Positions 27,285 to 36,091 of a DNA stretch of 64,000 bases are shown here, piece by piece. Made by a program: the position numbers and the translations under genes. This stretch comes from Pontibacter roseus DSM 17521 (lineage in GTDB: Bacteria; Bacteroidota; Bacteroidia; Cytophagales; Hymenobacteraceae): contig NZ_KB890761.1 in the NCBI RefSeq assembly GCF_000373265.1, positions 980,599 through 1,044,598 on the forward strand, in the 5' to 3' direction. Each line of letters starts with the position of its first letter. The stretch's first letter is position 1. Under the pieces are notes generated by a model. That model did not search any database, had not been told where the DNA came from, and worked only from the letters and a program-made list of their open reading frames with translations.

Positions 27285-28847
27285 TTAGCAAACCTTAATA
27301 CCAAAATTGCTCAGTTTCGCTTTGAACTTCTCTTCTGCCTTCAGGCACTCCTTCCAAGCTTGCTTCAGGTCATCCAACGCTTCCTCTACCGTAGGCAAAT
27401 TATCTTCTGCCGTCTTCTCGATGTAAAGCGGAATATTCAGGTTATACCCGTTTCCGGCAATCTCCTCCAGCGTGGCCACCTTTGCATGGTTCTGCACATC
27501 TTGAAAGTCGTTGTACCACGCAAAGATTTGGTTCACATGCGCTGGCTCCAGATAATTCTGCGCACGTCCTACGCGCATCTGCTCCGAGGCATCAATAAAG
27601 AGCACCTGCTTTTGCTTGCCTTCCTCTTTCTGGCTTCTGAACACCATGATACAGGCCGCAAGACCGGTACCGTAAAAAATGTTTGGCGCCAGGCCAATCA
27701 CCGCCTCCAGCAGGTCCAGCTGCAGCAGGGCCTCGCGTATCTTACCTTCCGCCCCTTTGCGGAACAGGGCACCGTGCGGCAGCACCACCGCCATACGCCC
27801 CGTGTTAGGCCGCATGGATTTTATCATGTGCTGCACCCAGGCCATGTCCCCATTGCCTTCCGGCGGCACGCCCGCTATGTTGCGGCCGTAGGGGTCATTG
27901 ACCCAGTTCTCGGCTCCCCATCCTTTCAGCGAAAAGGGCGGGTTGGCTATCACGCAGTCAAAGGCCTTCAGTCGGTCTCCTTCAAAGAAAGCAGGATTGC
28001 GCAGGGTGTCGCCCCGTGAAATCTGAAAGTCCTCGATGCCGTGCAGGAACATGTTCATGCGGGCGATGGAGGAGGAGGTCAGGTTCTTCTCCTGCCCATA
28101 CAGCTTGAGCGTTCTGTAGTCCTCGCCGTTTTCCTTCAGGTGGTTGATGGATTCCAGCAGCATGCCGCCCGTGCCACAGGCCGGGTCGTAGATGCTCTCC
28201 CCCTCATGCGCGTCGATGATGAGCCCCATCAGGTGCACCACCGAACGCGGGGTATAGAACTCACCGGCCTTCTTGTTAGTGAGGTCAGCAAAGTGCTTGA
28301 TGAGGTATTCGTATGCCTGCCCCAGCATATCGGGGTCCACATTGGAGTTAGCCAGATTGTACTGGGAGAAGTGCTCCACCAGGTTGAGGAGCAGGTGGTC
28401 CGAGAGCACGTTCTTGTTGCTCCACTGCGCATCCCCGAAGATACCATACAGGTACTCCTGGTTCGCCTGCTCAATGCCCCGGAAGGCCTTCTCCAAAGCC
28501 AGGCCTACGTTTACAGTCGTTTCCCTTACATCCTGCCAGTGGCATCCAGTAGGTATGCCGAAGCGGTGGAACTCCGGCAGGGAAGCGTATTCTTCATCTC
28601 CCTCAGACTCTGCCAAAGCCAACTGGTACTCTTCGTCATACACGTCCGAGATGCGCTTGAAGAACAGCATCGGGAAGATGTAGGCCTTGAAATCCGAAGC
28701 GCCTATGGGCCCTTTCAGTATCCAAGCAGCTTTGGCCAGGTACTGCTCCAGCTGGGACAGGGTGATTTTATCTTTTTGTAATTGTAAATCTAACTGCACT
28801 ATTTCCTTCTTAAGGTATGGGTGACCAATTGATTTCTGTTTCGCCAT
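27285..28847 (-). CDS. hsdM: Type I methyltransferase subunit M, first copy (HsdM1)
   Basis: A 520-residue HsdM, first gene of the operon. It has about 30 extra basic N-terminal residues (MAKQKSIGHPYLKKEIVQLD) compared with HsdM2. It then has the HsdM_N helical domain, the EFYTPRSVV motif, the S-adenosylmethionine motif DPACGTGG (221-228) and catalytic NPPF (302-305). All are canonical, so it should be active. It is clearly a paralogue of HsdM2 (about half identical) with the AlbA_2 gene between them. Type I methyltransferases normally use two copies of one M per S; here a mixed M1-M2-S complex, or two alternative complexes, are possible. Confidence 0.94.
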   Translation of the reverse strand: MAKQKSIGHPYLKKEIVQLDLQLQKDKITLSQLEQYLAKAAWILKGPIGASDFKAYIFPMLFFKRISDVYDEEYQLALAESEGDEEYASLPEFHRFGIPTGCHWQDVRETTVNVGLALEKAFRGIEQANQEYLYGIFGDAQWSNKNVLSDHLLLNLVEHFSQYNLANSNVDPDMLGQAYEYLIKHFADLTNKKAGEFYTPRSVVHLMGLIIDAHEGESIYDPACGTGGMLLESINHLKENGEDYRTLKLYGQEKNLTSSSIARMNMFLHGIEDFQISRGDTLRNPAFFEGDRLKAFDCVIANPPFSLKGWGAENWVNDPYGRNIAGVPPEGNGDMAWVQHMIKSMRPNTGRMAVVLPHGALFRKGAEGKIREALLQLDLLEAVIGLAPNIFYGTGLAACIMVFRSQKEEGKQKQVLFIDASEQMRVGRAQNYLEPAHVNQIFAWYNDFQDVQNHAKVATLEEIAGNGYNLNIPLYIEKTAEDNLPTVEEALDDLKQAWKECLKAEEKFKAKLSNFGIKVC

Positions 28848-28926
28848 TTGGCGGGTACTGATGGTAGCCCTGCCACATGTAGGCTATCTGTTGAAACTTG
28901 TAATAAACTTATTGAAATTTAGGATT

Positions 28927-28957
28927 AAAATATATATTTAAACCTATAAAGTTACAA
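28927..28957 (-). promoter_or_regulatory. Probable promoter of the type I R-M operon
   Basis: On the minus strand a TTG (28957-28955) is followed after 20 bases by TATATTTT (28934-28927), a 7 of 8 match to TAnnTTTG. It lies about 80 bases before the hsdM1 start, in AT-rich DNA. Confidence 0.4.
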
Positions 28958-29099
28958 CATTTAACAGGCCGCTCCACCTTCAAGTATGCACAAAGGCCAA
29001 GTTGCCTGATAATGAGCGAAATAAATCTCAGTTGGAGTGAAGGCTGTTCCTTCATCAAGTTAATCGGCTGATTTACCATAGCCTAACGCCCATATAGCC

Positions 29100-29459
29100 A
29101 TGCAAACACAATTCGAATTCGTCAGACAGGTAGCAACTCGGTATAGAACCTATGCGGAGCAGCCGGAGGAACTATACAAGGCCATCAATGCCCTCGCGGA
29201 GGAAGATGTTCAGGAAATCTTCGATGAGTATGGCGGGGCTGGCAGCAAGTTCCAACCGGTGAACCTGCTGCGAGCGGAGGCCGCCCGGCAGTTGCTAAAC
29301 GGGGTCGTGTTGTCAGAGCAGGTGGTGGATGAGATAAAGGAGAGAATCCGGCAAAAGGATGCGGCCTACTTCAGGTATTATCCCAGAGAGGTGTTGCAGG
29401 GACTGGAAACCAACGCGCAGGTCAAGCGCGACATTTTTGCCAACTGGCAGCGGCCATGA
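29100..29459 (+). CDS. Small cytoplasmic protein of unknown function
   Basis: A 119-residue, mainly helical, soluble protein (MQTQFEFVRQVATRYRTYAE at the start; VLSEQVVDEIKERIRQKDAAY in the middle). It has no signal peptide or recognised motif. Coding character is good: it is GC-rich at third positions and free of low-complexity sequence. It lies upstream of and divergent from the R-M operon. It overlaps a second coding-like frame at its 3' end, and the two may once have formed one gene. Confidence 0.6.
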   Translation: MQTQFEFVRQVATRYRTYAEQPEELYKAINALAEEDVQEIFDEYGGAGSKFQPVNLLRAEAARQLLNGVVLSEQVVDEIKERIRQKDAAYFRYYPREVLQGLETNAQVKRDIFANWQRP

Positions 29460-29697
29460 GGAATCGCAAGGCTTTGAAGTAAGGGCGTTCGATTTGCACA
29501 TCAACAAACGACCCGTTCTGTCCGGACTGAGCAACACTGGATACCTCTACCCGGAACGGGCGGTTTCCTCTAGAATCAACCTCAGCGTAAAGCAGGAAAA
29601 AGGCATCATCATAGACTTTCAAGCTGTGAAGGGGGAGGCAATACTGAATGGGCTATCTGCCAAGTCTGAGGCTGCATCAGTGGTTGAGATATTGTGA
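29452..29697 (+). pseudogene. Coding-like frame without a normal start, possible frameshifted tail
   Basis: From 29452 a frame offset from the preceding gene reads HEESQGFEVRAFDLHINKRP, continues through GYLYPERAVSSRINL and GIIIDFQAVKGEAILNGLSA, and stops at 29697. The strand pattern resembles the end of malectin-like or similar beta-sandwich domains. No ATG lies at its beginning; a TTG near 29493 is the only nearby option. It could be a frameshifted remnant or a gene with a rare start. Confidence 0.35.
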
Positions 29698-30200
29698 GCG
29701 ATTAGATATGAAGTGGAATTGCCAATATGGTAGAAAACTCTACTTCAACCGGAGACAAAATCATATAGATAGTTTTTGACTAGAAAGGGGTTTCAACCTA
29801 GCTCTCAATAAAGGATGATGTGGCCAGTATGAACAATAACAAGTTGATACAAGCCATGCGACCGGTTTCTAGGAATCCTATGAAGAACGTAGTAGCAATG
29901 ATTTAGGTAGATTTAGTTTAGGGCTAAAAATGACTTCCTTCTCCCAATGTAAGAAACTTTCTATTTCCGCGGCTAACAATTCAAATTTATATGATATATT
30001 TCATAAAATTATTAAAATATATAATTATTAATATGTTTATTTGTCCTTTGCGAGTTTAATACGGTTTGCTAGTAACTTGCTTATGCAATTATGAAGATAA
30101 TCAATCAATCTCAGGGATGAATCCCTCGGTATGTATAACTAAAACCTGAAAATCATTAGCATCGATGTCAAAAACTGATAATTGTATCAACAGTACCATC
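29698..30200. other. AT-rich intergenic region
   Basis: About 500 bases with no gene. The stretch 29990-30060 is extremely AT-rich and likely holds the promoter of the T9SS protein downstream, but no clean -33/-7 pair was identified. Confidence 0.4.
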
Positions 30201-32120
30201 ATGAAGCTAATAAAACGCATAATGCTGCTGATAGTGGTCTACCCTTGCCTTATAAGTCCACTTTTAGCCCAAGCGCCGGTTACGAAGGTTTGGGATAAGA
30301 CTTTTGGTGGATTTCATTACGATGAATTGAAATCTATGGCTACTGCTATTGATGGAGGTTACCTTTTGGGTGGAAGTTCTAAATCGGAAGCTAGCGGTGA
30401 TAAGACAGAGGGTACTAGAGGTGGTTATGACTTTTGGGTGATAAAGCTTAACTCTGATGGTAGTAAAGCATGGGATAAAACAATTGGTGGTGGTGGTGAT
30501 GATATGTTGAAAGCGATGATTACATTACCAGATGGAGGTTATCTTCTAGGTGGTTGGTCCGAATCCGGCATCGGGGGAGATAAAACAGAATCTAGTAAAG
30601 GAGGTCATGATTTTTGGGTGGTAAAGATAAATTCCGATGGGAGCAAGGCTTGGGACAGGACTATTGGAGGGAGCGCATGGGATGAAATGAACTCGCTTAC
30701 CAGTACTTCTGATGGAGGTTACCTCTTAGGTGGTTGGTCTGCATCTGATATCGGGGAAGACAAAACTGAGATTAATAGGGGTTACCGTGACTTTTGGATT
30801 GTGAAAATTGATGCCGAAGGCACTAAGGTTTGGGACAAGACTTTTGGTGGAGGTGGTATTGATGAGTTACATGGACTTACGAATACTTTCGACGGTGGAT
30901 ATGTATTGGGCGGATGGTCTGCATCTGGGGCTGACTATGATAAGACGGAAGACCGCAGGGGCTACCGTGACTATTGGGTGGTGAAAGTTGATATTGATGG
31001 TACTAAAGTATGGGATAGAGCGTATGGGGGAAGCGGTGTCGATGAGTTATATGCTCTTACAACTTCGGCTGACGGAGGCTATTTGTTGGGAGGGTGGTCT
31101 TATTCGGATGATACTGGTGACAAGTCTGAACCTCGTAAAGGATATACTGACTTTTGGATGGTGAAGCTCAATGCGGATGGAAGCAAAGTTTGGGATAAAG
31201 CTATTGGAGGCAGTGGTTATGATGATTTGTCTTCCCTTATCTCAACAGAAGACGGTGGCTTTCTAGTTGGGGGAAGGTCTAATGGAGGAAATGGTGACAA
31301 ATCAGAATATACGATAGGATATGCTGACTATTGGGCTGTAAAGCTTGATGCCGTTGGTAATATGGAATGGGAACAGACTTTCAAAGCGAGTGGAGATGAA
31401 GATATATTAACCTCACTCACCTCTGTGGGTGGGGGAAATTATTTGATAGGTGGATATTCCACTTCAGGAATTGGGTATGACAAATCTGAAGCCTCGAAGG
31501 GTAGTAGGGATTATTGGGTGCTGAAAATATCTACTAAAGAAATTGTGAGTTTACCGGTCACTTGGCTTTCATTTGAGGGTAGGGCTATAGCGGAAGGAAA
31601 TGAGCTAAATTGGGCAACTGCAACTGAAATCGAAACAAAGTCATTCTTGATAGAACGCTCCATTGATGGGAGAACCTTTTCAGAAATTGGGCAAGTTCCT
31701 GCTGCCGGAAACAGCACAATAAAGCGTAACTACAAGTTTTTGGACCAGCATTTTCACATAGATGCTTCTTTACTATACTATAGAATAAGACAACTTGATT
31801 TGGATGGTAAATATGAATTTAGCAAAGTAATAGCCTTGGCTAAGAAAGCTAAGTGGCCCATGACTAAGCTAAGAATTTCTCCCAATCCGTTCGTGCGTAA
31901 CCTTACTATTTACTTAGATTCACGGATGGTTGGTAAGAATGGTGAAGTTATACTTTCAGCACTTGATGGACGTGAGGTATATCGACTTAATTTTAGTCCA
32001 CTGCTCAAAGAAGCAAATACTATTATGTTGGAAGATTTGCCGGAACTGACCCCTGGAGTCTACTTGCTTCGGGTTTTGTTAGATGGCAATCTTAATGTAG
32101 TGAAGCTCTTAAGACATTAA
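30201..32120 (+). CDS. T9SS-secreted beta-propeller-like repeat protein
   Basis: A 639-residue secreted protein. The start was set at the ATG at 30201, which gives the signal peptide MKLIKRIMLLIVVYPCLISP, ending LLAQ; 12 upstream codons were excluded. Residues about 27-450 are seven repeats of roughly 60 residues built on DGSKVWDKTIGGSG, DGGYLLGGWS, GDKTE and RDFWVVK, probably the blades of a seven-bladed propeller. An Ig-like or fibronectin-like linker follows (VSLPVTWLSFEG, LNWATATEIETKSFLIERS). The last 75 residues are a T9SS type A sorting domain (RISPNPFVRNLTIYL ... LTPGVYLLRV). Ligand unknown. It is a second T9SS cargo besides the giant protein. Composition is AT-rich. Confidence 0.92.
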   Translation: MKLIKRIMLLIVVYPCLISPLLAQAPVTKVWDKTFGGFHYDELKSMATAIDGGYLLGGSSKSEASGDKTEGTRGGYDFWVIKLNSDGSKAWDKTIGGGGDDMLKAMITLPDGGYLLGGWSESGIGGDKTESSKGGHDFWVVKINSDGSKAWDRTIGGSAWDEMNSLTSTSDGGYLLGGWSASDIGEDKTEINRGYRDFWIVKIDAEGTKVWDKTFGGGGIDELHGLTNTFDGGYVLGGWSASGADYDKTEDRRGYRDYWVVKVDIDGTKVWDRAYGGSGVDELYALTTSADGGYLLGGWSYSDDTGDKSEPRKGYTDFWMVKLNADGSKVWDKAIGGSGYDDLSSLISTEDGGFLVGGRSNGGNGDKSEYTIGYADYWAVKLDAVGNMEWEQTFKASGDEDILTSLTSVGGGNYLIGGYSTSGIGYDKSEASKGSRDYWVLKISTKEIVSLPVTWLSFEGRAIAEGNELNWATATEIETKSFLIERSIDGRTFSEIGQVPAAGNSTIKRNYKFLDQHFHIDASLLYYRIRQLDLDGKYEFSKVIALAKKAKWPMTKLRISPNPFVRNLTIYLDSRMVGKNGEVILSALDGREVYRLNFSPLLKEANTIMLEDLPELTPGVYLLRVLLDGNLNVVKLLRH

Positions 32121-32278
32121 AGGGTTTTATGACAACTTCTGTTTTCAAGCCGTTTTGGAGCAGGTCTTCAAAATAAACATGCTTTGCTTGAAACATAACA
32201 AAATGGAAAGAAGCAACGATGTGAAAATCAGAAATGCAACAACTTTTAGATAAGATTATATGCAAATCGTATGCAAAT

Positions 32279-32314
32279 AAAAAAGCCACTTAGCAGTTTT
32301 ACCTGTAAGTGGCT
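32279..32314 (-). terminator. Terminator downstream of tRNA-Arg
   Basis: On the minus strand AGCCACTT (32314-32307) pairs with AAGTGGCT (32291-32284) across a 15-base loop and is followed by a run of T. It lies 11 bases beyond the tRNA 3' end. Confidence 0.75.
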
Positions 32315-32324
32315 GATTTCCAAG

Positions 32325-32398
32325 TGGTCGCGAAGGGAGTCGAACCCCTAACCTTCTGATTCGTAGTCAGATGCTCTATCCAGTTGAGCTACGTGACC
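32325..32398 (-). tRNA. tRNA-Arg (anticodon ACG)
   Basis: The minus strand folds as a 74-nt cloverleaf: acceptor GGTCACG/CGCGACC, D arm GCTC...GAGC, anticodon stem TCTGA/TCAGA with loop CTACGAA, and T arm AGGGG-TTCGACT-CCCTT. The discriminator is A. CCA is not encoded. The acceptor stem has one A-C mismatch (5:68). The A of the ACG anticodon is normally edited to inosine so that CGU, CGC and CGA are read. Confidence 0.95.
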
Positions 32399-32466
32399 AT
32401 TCCGTTATTGTGAGTGCAAAGTAAAGGCCTTTTTTCTTTCAATGCAAGCCCTCAGGCAATTTTTTC

Positions 32467-33186
32467 TCAATTTTTAGCGGTGGCTTTGCGCAGGGCTTTC
32501 TTCAGCGCCTGGTCAAAAACGAAGTACAGCCCGCCTATCGAAATGATAATCAGGGCTATCATGAGCAACTGGCTGCCCTTGCCGCTGTCGGGGTCCTGCA
32601 GCAATTTGATTACGTCACTGGCCTGCGTGCCAATCCAAAAGAAGAAGAGCGTACGCGGCAGCATACCTACGATGCTCGCCAGGAAGAACCGTGTCCTGTC
32701 TACCTGCAGCAGGGAGAGCACGAAATTCATCAGCGCGAAGGGCAGCACAGGCGAGATGCGCGTCAAAAAGATGAGGCTCCAGCTCTGGTCACGCAGCTCC
32801 TGCATCAGGTACATGGTCTTGTCGAAGCGGTTCAGGAAACTCATCATTTTGCCGTGGTCTATGAGCCGAGCCAAGGTATAGCCAATGAGGGAGGCGATGC
32901 CATAGGAGATGACTACCCCCGGAAAGCCCTCCCAGCCCAGGTAGAAGCCACTCACCAATGCCACAAAGGTGGTGGGCGTGAGCGCCAGCGACATGGTGAT
33001 GGAGATAACCACGAAGTATAGCAGCATCTGGGCCCAACTCAGGTCTTGGAGTAGGTCCTGGTACTGATACAGGAAAATAGCGGCCGTGGAGCTCACCACC
33101 AGCGGCACCGCCACCAACAGCAGCATCGAGACAAACGAAGTGGCGTTCTCTCGTATAAAGGTCCGCAGCATGGGCAGGTTGAGCAT
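32467..33186 (-). CDS. TVP38/TMEM64-type VTT-domain membrane protein
   Basis: A 239-residue inner-membrane protein with about six hydrophobic segments. The VTT signature is visible: the re-entrant region LALTPTTFVALVSGFYLGW, then GYTLARLIDHG, and FLTRISPVLPFALMNFVLSL followed by FFLASIVGMLPRTL. The family is related to DedA and is proposed to move lipids across membranes. The N-terminus is cytoplasmic with an early membrane helix (VSMLLLVAVPLVVSSTAAIF). It is transcribed towards the tRNA and is not in an obvious operon. The exact substrate cannot be told. Confidence 0.88.
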   Translation of the reverse strand: MLNLPMLRTFIRENATSFVSMLLLVAVPLVVSSTAAIFLYQYQDLLQDLSWAQMLLYFVVISITMSLALTPTTFVALVSGFYLGWEGFPGVVISYGIASLIGYTLARLIDHGKMMSFLNRFDKTMYLMQELRDQSWSLIFLTRISPVLPFALMNFVLSLLQVDRTRFFLASIVGMLPRTLFFFWIGTQASDVIKLLQDPDSGKGSQLLMIALIIISIGGLYFVFDQALKKALRKATAKN

Positions 33187-33359
33187 GGGCGCGTGTTTGG
33201 TTCAGTCAAGGGTATACCTATCGTGAGGCATACGGGTTGGTAAGGGTATACGATACGGAAAGCAGGCCAACTGGGGTGAAAGCTACTTCTTTATCCGGCC
33301 TTCGGAAGGGTAAATTTATTAACTTGCAGCGTACCATATACACTTAAAAGATAAAGCGT

Positions 33360-34499
33360 ATGAAATTCGGAACAAAAGCTATACATGCTGGCATAGAGCC
33401 GGACCCAACCACAGGCGCCATCATGACGCCCATTTACCAGACTTCCACCTACGTGCAACGTTCGCCTGGCGACCACAAAGGGTATGAATACTCGCGCACG
33501 CACAACCCCACCCGCACCGCGCTGCAGAATGCGCTGGCGGAGTTGGAGAACGGCAAGCATGGCCTTTGCTTCGCCTCTGGTATGGCGGCCATCGATGCCA
33601 TCATCAAGATGCTGAAGCCAGGGGACGAGGTGATTTCGACCAATGACCTGTACGGCGGCAGCTACCGCATCTTCACCAAGATTTTCGCCAACTACGGCCT
33701 CAAATTCCACTTCACCGACATGAGCGACCTGAGCAAGGTGGAGGCGCTGGTGAACGAGAACACCCGCATGATTTGGGTGGAGACGCCCACCAACCCGCTG
33801 CTCAACATCATCGACATCAAAGGCTGCGCGGCCATCGCCAAAAAGCACAACCTGCTGCTGGTGGCCGACAACACCTTCGCCACGCCATACCTGCAAACGC
33901 CCCTTGACCTGGGCGCAGACATTGTGATGCACTCGCTTACCAAGTACATGGCCGGTCACTCCGATGTGGTGATGGGTGCCGTGGTGGTGAAAGACGACGA
34001 ACTGCATGAGAAATTGGCTTTTATCCAGAATGCCTGCGGTGGCACGCCGGGTCCGCAGGATTGCTTCCTGGTACTACGCGGCATCAAGACGCTGCACATC
34101 CGCATGGAGCGTCACTGCGAGAACGGCCGTGCTGTGGCCCAATACCTCAAGAACCACGACAAGGTAGAGAAGGTGTTCTGGCCTGGTCTGGAGGACCACC
34201 CGAACCACCAGGTGGCCAAGGAGCAGATGCGCTCTTACGGCGGTATGATTTCTTTTGTGCTGAAAGGCGATAGGATGGAGGATGCCATTCAGGTGCTGGA
34301 GCGTTTCAAGTACTTCTCCTTGGCGGAATCGCTGGGCGGTGTGGAGTCGCTGTGCGGGCACCCGGCTTCTATGACGCATGCCAGCATACCGGGCGCAGAG
34401 CGTCTGAAAGCAGGCTTGAGCGATTCGCTGATTCGCCTAAGTGTAGGTATAGAAGACATCGAAGACCTGCTGGCTGACCTGGAGCAGGCCATCGGTTAG
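33360..34499 (+). CDS. Cystathionine gamma-synthase/gamma-lyase-type PLP enzyme
   Basis: A 379-residue enzyme of the Cys/Met metabolism PLP family (fold type I). Visible features are YSRTHNPTR (about 44-52) for phosphate binding, the FASGMAAI block, VETPTNP, VADNTFATP, and the PLP-binding lysine in HSLTKYMAGH (Lys195). The C-terminus carries SLGGVESL and the P-x4-H block. The reaction is gamma-replacement or elimination on O-acylhomoserine or cystathionine, linking cysteine, homocysteine and methionine. Synthase and lyase cannot be separated from sequence alone. It is transcribed as a single gene with its own terminator. No SAM riboswitch was recognised in the 170-base leader. Confidence 0.9.
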   Translation: MKFGTKAIHAGIEPDPTTGAIMTPIYQTSTYVQRSPGDHKGYEYSRTHNPTRTALQNALAELENGKHGLCFASGMAAIDAIIKMLKPGDEVISTNDLYGGSYRIFTKIFANYGLKFHFTDMSDLSKVEALVNENTRMIWVETPTNPLLNIIDIKGCAAIAKKHNLLLVADNTFATPYLQTPLDLGADIVMHSLTKYMAGHSDVVMGAVVVKDDELHEKLAFIQNACGGTPGPQDCFLVLRGIKTLHIRMERHCENGRAVAQYLKNHDKVEKVFWPGLEDHPNHQVAKEQMRSYGGMISFVLKGDRMEDAIQVLERFKYFSLAESLGGVESLCGHPASMTHASIPGAERLKAGLSDSLIRLSVGIEDIEDLLADLEQAIG

Positions 34500-34524
34500 G
34501 GTTTTCAGTAAGCTTACATATTAT

Positions 34525-34552
34525 AGCCGTCCCGTTGGCAAGCGGGGCGGCT
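34525..34552 (+). terminator. Terminator after the cystathionine synthase-like gene
   Basis: AGCCGTCCCG pairs with CGGGGCGGCT (one G-T pair) and is followed by ATTTG. It lies 26 bases after the stop codon. Confidence 0.7.
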
Positions 34553-34589
34553 ATTTGCGTATAGGCATCAGATTTCGTATATTAGAACA

Positions 34590-35114
34590 ATGGACAAAGA
34601 GCAGGTACTTTTCAGGGAGCGGCAGCGGTTCACGCAGTTCTGGCTGTGGGCGCTGCTGCTGGGTCTGGCAGCCATCATGCTGGCAGGTTTTGTGTACCAG
34701 GTCCTGTTGGGTGGTACCTTCGGCAGCCGGCCCGTGTCGGATGTGCCGCTGAGCATAATGGCGGCCCTGATAGGCTTCGGGCTTCCTTTTTTCTTTTACT
34801 GGATGTCTTTGACTACCGAGGTGCGGGCAGGTGTGTTGAGCGTGCGATTTGCGCCTTTCCATCTCAAACCGGTGCGCTTCCCGCTGCACCTCGTCCGGAA
34901 CTACGAGAAAACTACTTACAATCCCATCAGGGACTATGGAGGCTGGGGTATACGCTGGGGCGACAAAGGCAAGGCCTACAGCACGTCAGGCTCTGAAGGC
35001 ATTCTGCTTCACTTTTACAACCAAAAGCCGCTCCTGATTGGCTCTCACCGCCCGCATGAGCTGCTGGAGGCCATTGAGCGGGCAAAGGAACTGGGCAAAG
35101 GTATAGAGGTATAG
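34590..35114 (+). CDS. Two-helix membrane protein, DUF6141-like
   Basis: A 174-residue protein with two transmembrane helices (WLWALLLGLAAIMLAGFVYQ at about 18-37, and LSIMAALIGFGLPFFFYWMS at about 54-73), then a C-terminal PH-like domain. The conserved block YGGWGIRWGDKGKAYSTSG followed by LLIGSHRPHELLEAI matches the DUF6141 pattern, in which a membrane anchor precedes a small beta domain. Function unknown. The stop codon is built from two overlapping GGTATAG copies (35100 and 35108). Confidence 0.75.
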   Translation: MDKEQVLFRERQRFTQFWLWALLLGLAAIMLAGFVYQVLLGGTFGSRPVSDVPLSIMAALIGFGLPFFFYWMSLTTEVRAGVLSVRFAPFHLKPVRFPLHLVRNYEKTTYNPIRDYGGWGIRWGDKGKAYSTSGSEGILLHFYNQKPLLIGSHRPHELLEAIERAKELGKGIEV

Positions 35115-35134
35115 CTGCCCTCAGGTATAGGCAT

Positions 35135-35181
35135 AAACAGAAAGGCCGGTGCTCTTTTAGAGAGCACCGGCCTTTCTGTTT
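35135..35181. terminator. Bidirectional terminator between convergent genes
   Basis: Perfect 21-bp arms (AAACAGAAAGGCCGGTGCTCT and its complement) surround a 5-base loop. The A-rich and T-rich ends let it stop transcription from both sides. GGTATAG copies sit just outside at 35124 and 35184. Confidence 0.9.
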
Positions 35182-35193
35182 CAGGTATAGGGA

Positions 35194-35910
35194 TTACTTC
35201 TGTGACTGAATGCCCAGGATTTTGTAAATCTCGGTGAAGTCCGGGGTCAGGATGATTTCCGTGCGGCGGTTCTTAGCCTTGGCGGCGGGGGTACGGCCTG
35301 TGTCCACTGGCTGGAAGAAGGCGCGGCCGGCCGGAGTAACTCTGTCTGGAGAGAGGCCGCGCTGCGTCATCAGGCGCGTGATTTCAGTGGCGCGCAGCAC
35401 GCTCAGGTCCCAGTTGTCGGCTATGTTCTTGGTGCCGGCGAGCACTTCCACGTCATCGGTGTGGCCTTCTACCATCACGCCCACGCTCTGGTTCTTCTTC
35501 AGCACGTCCACCAATTGGTCGAGTGCCTCCTTGCCTTTTGCGTTCACTTTGGTGCTGCCCGTCGCGAAAAGAAGCTTGTCTGACATGGACACGTATACCT
35601 TGCCATCTTTGATGTTCACGCTCAGGTCGCCCTGGTTGAAGCCGGCAAGGGCGTTGTTCACCTCGGTGCGCAGGTCATCCAGGATTTTCTGCTGCTCGTT
35701 CATGGCACGCTCCATCTCGGCAAGCTTCTGCTCGCGTTGCTTCAGGGTGTTGCTCAGTTCGTTCACTTTGTCGCGGCTGGCTGCCTGCTCACGCTCCAGG
35801 GCGTCTTTGCTCGCCTTCAGCTCGTCGTATTTCTTTGACGACACACAAGAGGACAGCATGGCTGCACACAGCAGCACGGACATGGAGGCTTTGGTGAAGT
35901 TGAATTTCAT
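35194..35910 (-). CDS. OmpA-family peptidoglycan-binding lipoprotein
   Basis: A 238-residue lipoprotein with signal MKFNFTKASMSVLLCAAMLS and lipobox LSSC, then a coiled coil (about 28-85; ASKDALEREQAASRDKVNEL and on) and a C-terminal OmpA/MotB domain. The OmpA signature is visible as LLFATGSTKVNAKG, VMVEGHTDDV and LSVLRATEITRLM, with the Arg-rich end KAKNRRTEIILTP. It should tie the outer membrane to peptidoglycan. It is a single gene with a promoter candidate upstream and a shared terminator downstream. Confidence 0.92.
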   Translation of the reverse strand: MKFNFTKASMSVLLCAAMLSSCVSSKKYDELKASKDALEREQAASRDKVNELSNTLKQREQKLAEMERAMNEQQKILDDLRTEVNNALAGFNQGDLSVNIKDGKVYVSMSDKLLFATGSTKVNAKGKEALDQLVDVLKKNQSVGVMVEGHTDDVEVLAGTKNIADNWDLSVLRATEITRLMTQRGLSPDRVTPAGRAFFQPVDTGRTPAAKAKNRRTEIILTPDFTEIYKILGIQSQK

Positions 35911-35971
35911 CTGTATGTATTGTTGGTTGGTTACTCGAATGTAAAAACGATAGTAATACTTTTACTTTTGG

Positions 35972-36002
35972 CAAATATGGTAAAGAACGAACTGCAAACC
36001 AA
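35972..36002 (-). promoter_or_regulatory. Possible promoter of the OmpA lipoprotein gene
   Basis: On the minus strand TTG (36002-36000), a 20-base spacer, then CATATTTG (35979-35972), a 7 of 8 match to TAnnTTTG. It lies about 60 bases before the start codon. Confidence 0.4.
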
Positions 36003-36091
36003 AGCTGGTATAAAATAAGCGCCACAAATGGAGGCTTTTTACAGGTATGGATGGGGCACCAGGAGTAGAGACTCGACCCAAGTGCACTGAA

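Noticed and set aside
33187..33359. Possible SAM riboswitch before the cystathionine synthase-like gene
   Set aside because: No SAM-I, SAM-II or SAM/SAH core could be matched in the 170-base leader.
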